The position numbers were made by a program, and so were the translations under genes. From Lachnospiraceae bacterium (GTDB lineage: Bacteria; Bacillota; Clostridia; Lachnospirales; Lachnospiraceae), in contig JAFSKG010000001.1 of NCBI GenBank assembly GCA_017449075.1, positions 1 to 64,000 on the forward strand: a stretch of DNA of 64,000 nt, written 5' to 3'. The first letter of the stretch is position 1, and every line of letters starts with the position of its first letter. The notes under the pieces are model-generated. The model did no database searches and was not told the DNA's origin. It worked only from the letters and a program-made list of their open reading frames with translations. This document shows, in pieces, positions 15,001 to 21,000 of this stretch.

Positions 15001-18000
15001 AGAATACACCCTTACTCAAATCTTTTACAAATGGTGTACCATCATTCCATACGTAAGAACCTTCATTCAAAGGTTTTTCTATCTGAGTATATATGTCTTC
15101 TGCTATAAGCTGTTGTGATACAGTTGCTATTCTTGTATTGTATCTTGTCTCTTCGGCATCACCAGGAAGTCTCTCAAGGAGAAGTGCTGTAACCTCCACA
15201 AATGCTGAACCATACATAACCTTCTCCGTGAGACCTTGTTGTTTCTTATATATTTCTCTCACATATACTTCATCAGGGTCATTACTGTGATCTGGATCTT
15301 TATAGAAGGTATTGACAATCTGAGATGCTGCTACTTCATTGTATCCTTCTATGGTTATCTTTGACCAAGTCGCAACTAAGCATAATTCATTATATTTTTT
15401 AGACAGATCATTTGTATATATATATACCTTTGAATCCGAAGCTTTGAACTTATAACCTCCATCAACAAATAAGAGTGGGTTATTTTGACATGCATTTTTA
15501 TGTTCTTCTTCAGTAACAGTTGCTCCTGCACTATTCTTAGACAAGTCGTAAGTAAAGTTGAGTTGTCTTACTCTTACATATTTACCTGAAGTTAATTCAC
15601 AATAATTACCTCTTACATTAAGTCCACCATCTCTTATTACAATTTTATTATACCTATTTATATTCTTATAGTTTAATGCAGCACTATAAGTTGACACCTC
15701 TCCGGCATAGCTTGGAACATAGAAATAATTATTTTCTACATTTAAAAGCCCCGATACAATAAGTCCTGATTCAAGCGACAAAATAGACTTTGGAGTATTT
15801 ACTCCACTAGAACTAATTAATCTATTGCTATTAATTGTTGTTTTCCCTTCTGGGTCAAGTAATGTCACTCTTGGAACGATTCTAATGACATCATCTGAAT
15901 TTCTTGATATACAATTTGATATGTTGTTGTTTCCTGCGAAGTAGACATATTCACCTGTTCCAAGCAAATCATTTTTCTTAAATGTGAAATTTCCCAAATC
16001 AATCAAAGTTTGATCTGCACCAATGGCATCTAAATCTATATCTTCAAATATTACACTTCTTCTATCTAAACCTGTTATATTTTCAGTTGTGATAAATCTA
16101 TTCACAGTACCATTATGGATCACCATGTTTTTAAAATATGCTACCGGCTTTTGAGTTGATATTAGTTCTATCGCATTACGTGTCTCAACCAACCAAGTAC
16201 TATAAGTAAGATGTAATCCATTAGCCTCAAAACCATCAATATAAAGATTCTTTACTGTAAACAACTTATTGTTTGAATAGAAGGTGTTGCTGATTTTGAC
16301 ATTATCAATATAAAGGTTGTTTTCACTTATATTTGTATTTGTATTTGTATCTACAATCAAAGTTTCTTGCGATTTAGCTGATGTTGTGACCATAGTATCA
16401 AAACCAAATCCTTCTATATTAAGGTTCTTCAAATAGAGTGCATTTGTACCATATACATCAGCAAGGCCTGGTTTTTGATTGTTGTCTACCTGTTTAACTG
16501 TTCCTTTTTGTGCCGTAGAACTTGTAGCACCTACGATATTCAAATATCTATGACCTACTATTTCATTCTTATTAGTAAGTATTCCTTTGACCCTATTAGA
16601 CTTTGATTCATTCCATCCATTATTCTTTACAGTATCTATCTTCAAAAAATCTTTTCCAGGGTATTTAGTGTACATCTTAGTTCCTTGACCACCAACTAAT
16701 TTTTCGCATCCTGCAAGCACATTATCAAAATTTGTAGTTAGACTGCTAAACTCTTCTTCTACATAAATTCTTTCAAGGTTTGCACATCCATTAAATGCAT
16801 CTCTTGCATTGGTTATTTTGCTTACATCTATACTTGACAAATCTATAGTTTTAAGTGCTTCACAGTTTTGGAACATGCTCCTAATACTTACGACATCATC
16901 TGCTTTTGCCATCTTAGTTGTATCAACATATTGTAAAGCCTTAAAGTTATAGAACATGTTAATGAGAGTGGTCTCTGGCCACTTTACTTTATCGGCAGCT
17001 GTCCACAAGTATACTTCTTTTGGTATAGCACCTCCTGTCTCAGGTACAAATGCTAAGATAGCAGTATCTGGAACATTTGAGTAATCTGTATACTTCTTAT
17101 TTCCTGCTCCATCAGATATATCATAAGCTTCTCTTATGCCCTTTCCTGCTTTGAAGTTCTGTGGTCTTTCATCAGCCCATATGATTCTTTCTATATTTGT
17201 ATCTTCAAAATTGTATGTAGAAGGTCCATTTACCAAAGTTTTTATGTATCCATTGACATTGGTACTCGTGTCAAAAATTGCATAGGTCTCTTTCTTCTTT
17301 GTATTATCTATTAAACTATCTACATTTACCTTCACTTGGTCAAATATAGTGTAAATTGGTTTGCCAATTCTTGTCTCATGTTTTCTTCCAATGCTCAAGT
17401 CAAAGATTGCACTTGCTGTACTCAAATAATTGATAGTATGACCATTTAAGAACACATTCATGCCTTCAGAGAATAAACCTTCAAATCCCGATGGTATAGT
17501 TATATCATCTGTGAGCCAATATCTTGGATAACAATATCCTATATCTTCTGTGTCATCTACTGCACCAAGTGCACTTAGTTTCTCAGGTAATACTACAAGT
17601 AATTTTTCAAATCTATCAACCTTTATAGCCCAAGTAGATAGATAGTCATCAGATAAATCTGTGATAGCAGCATGGTTTCCTATCATTCCTTCATGTTTAC
17701 AATCTTCAGTTATAGGAGTTCCGCAAAGTCTATATTGATAAGGTTCACTATTCTTATCAGCATATGCATAGACTCCATAAAGTGTAACTTTTCCACCTAC
17801 TGCTTCTCTTGCATTAATTCTATAAGTGAAATTGTTTGTTGCTGTGAGTAATTTATAATCATTGATGTACATGCCTCCATCAAGAACATCTATACCAGCA
17901 TTAGCATCTTTACCTATGAATCCTACAAACTTAAGCCCATCTGCATCATATGAACCATCTCCTATACCTTCAACTAAACCAATTAGGCTTCTTTCTGAAC

Positions 18001-21000
18001 GCCTGTGGATAAATTGACTTTTTGGATTTTCAAATTTTCCTCCTGCATCTAAGTCAAACTCAACTTCAACACATTCCTTACCTAACACATATGTGTCGTC
18101 TCTTCTATAAATTTGATAGTCTTCAAATGAATCTCCGCTACCACTTGCATCAGCAGATAAGTAAGATGAAAGTGCTTTCTTGAAGCCTTTACTTGACCAT
18201 TCATTCATGACAACTGTCTCTGCTTCATCTACATAGATACCTACACTTCTTGTAGCCATATCAACATCTACATTATCTATCTCTAGTATCATATTTTTAG
18301 GATTATATCTTACATTTCTTTCCTTATCGCTTATAGCAGAGTCTGCATCATAGTTTTCATCTATGTTTGCTCCTGCTAAGAACTTGACTGTAGTTGTTTT
18401 ATACCTATTATTAATCAATGACCAACAATATTTATTTTTATTCTCTTCAGTATAAACCACCTCTCTTACTATTGGGTCACGAACTGGATTTGGCTTTCTC
18501 TCTGCCTTACCTATATAAGTACAATATCCTATACCTTCTTCATCTTCCTCATATGCTCTAAAATAATCAGAGCTTATATTCGTCTCAGAAAAGACTGTTC
18601 CATTTCCTCCTATCAGTCCTTTTGCTTGAAAAAACATTTCTGAGTCACTAATGTCGCTTTCAAATTCTCTATCAATATATATTCTTTCTCCAGTGTACTG
18701 GTAAAACATCTGGCTTGCAACAATGCTTCTATCTGTTCTATTTTTTAAATCCCAATTAGATAAATCAAGGTTTTTAATTGAAGCATTATTAAACATACTA
18801 CTCATATTAGTCACTTTACTCACATCAAAGTGAGATAAATCTAATTTTTCCATTTTGTTTCCAAAATTACGAAATGTCATCCACATTGAAGTTACATTGC
18901 TAGTATCAAAAGTAGATATATCTAATTTTTTCAGACTATAACAACTATAAAAAAGGTAATCGAGTGACTGAATACCACTTATATCGAAGTTTCTTAAATC
19001 CAACTCTTCAAGTTTTCTACATTCTTGGAACATAAATGATATGCTGGCTGTATTATGTTTCGTACCCGATGCGTCTATATACGACAGTCTAAGACTTGTT
19101 AAATTTATTGACTCTATATTCATACAGTACGCAAACATAGCCTGTGTAGTTGTTGGACATACTTTCCACTCAATATTTGATAAGTCAACTTCTAGCAAAT
19201 TATTACAATCATAAAAAACAGAAGATAGATTAGTCCATTGAGCTGGGAAACTCGTAAAATTATTAAAATCTATATACTTTATTGCTTTAAAGTTATAAAA
19301 CATTCTATATAAATTACCATTTTGAACTCCGACCTTATATTTACAATACATATTTAGGATATTACTTGAATCTACCCATCCTAAGATCGCTTTGTCATCA
19401 TATGTGTTTAAAGCATTGATAACTATATCTCCATAGGCGCTTGTACCCGCTGTTATAGTAGGATTAAACTGGAATCCATTTGTGTTTGTTTTTGGTAAAG
19501 TATTTGTCCACCTTAATTCAACTATATCATCCTTTTTTCCGCTAAGATTAGTTGCTGACGAACCATCATCAAATAATGCATTAAATGTTATGCCTGTTGG
19601 AAGATATACATCAGCTGCCTCTGGCACTACCTTTTTTGGCTCCTCAGTATCTGGACTATTATAATATGCTACAAAATCTCTAGATCCGCCCTCTGCTGTG
19701 AAGTTATTTTTTATATTGGTCTTATCATCAAAAGTTAGGTAATTTGCTCTTGCATTTGTATATCCAAGAACATATCTTCCTTTATTTTCTTCCATCTTAG
19801 TATTAATTTTTATTTTTGCATCACAGGCATATACTGCATCATCATTGTCTGAAATCTCAAAGCCTGACTCAGCTTCTACATAGGTCTTTCCTGTAGCATA
19901 GATAGCACCACCACCCCAGCTTACATATTTCCAGGCATCAGTTCCAGTCTTATTGCTATTTGCTACACCATTTTCGGTCATACTGCCGTTATAAAGATAG
20001 ACTTTATTTCCATTTTCATTTGGGTAAGACTCTGTACTTTTAAGAGTCAAATCAAACTTGTTGTAATTCGCGCTGAAAATTGCTCCGCCATTTGATGCTT
20101 CATTCTTATAGAAAGTTACATCGTTGGCATTTGCATTATTACCATCCTTATCTACGCCCACATAAAGTTTTAGTGAACCTTTTGCATAGATGGCACCGCC
20201 AAATGAATTATATCTATATGTTACTGACCTTGTAGTATATTCTACACCTCTTGCGATATTCTCTTTAAACTCTACATCACCAAGATATGCGTTGATTTCT
20301 TTTCCTTCTTTTAAGCCCTTATCGCCCTTAGTCTCATTGTCATAGTAAGATGTATTAAATGAAATTGCTCCACCATTGTATGTTGCTTCATTCTTTTCAA
20401 ATACTGTTTTCTGCTTTGTTGAATCAGCTCTTCCTATATATAGCTGTGTTAATGATTTTTTATTTTCATGTACTGCAATAGCACCGCCGCTCATACCTGC
20501 AGTGTTTTCTTTGAAGGTAAGTGAATTTAATACTGCGCCATCTATACCATTCATATATATTGCTCCGCCACTCGTATAGGCGCTATTTTTTTCAAACTTG
20601 CTATTACTAAGCATTATCTTATTATCGGACTTAATATTTTGTATATAAATAGCTCCGCCATTGGCATATGACTTACATTCTTTAAAACTACAATCTTCTA
20701 CTACAAAAGACTCTAGACTATTAGCAGTATCTGATCCTACACAAATAGCTCCACCATTTTCAGTAGTGGTCATCTTATTAAAGTTTAGTCCCTTAAAGTA
20801 GTTATTTCCATATCCACCATTTAATATGCCATTAGCTCTTGTTGCTATTATTGCGTCAAAGTCTACATTGAATACATGAAGGTTATTCTTTGCTGCAATT
20901 GCTGAACCATAAGGATGATATGGAGACCAATCCTTAATAAGAGTTGGGTCCTCCATATATTCTGCGGAAATCTTATTTCTAAAGTTTCCTCTTATCTTTA

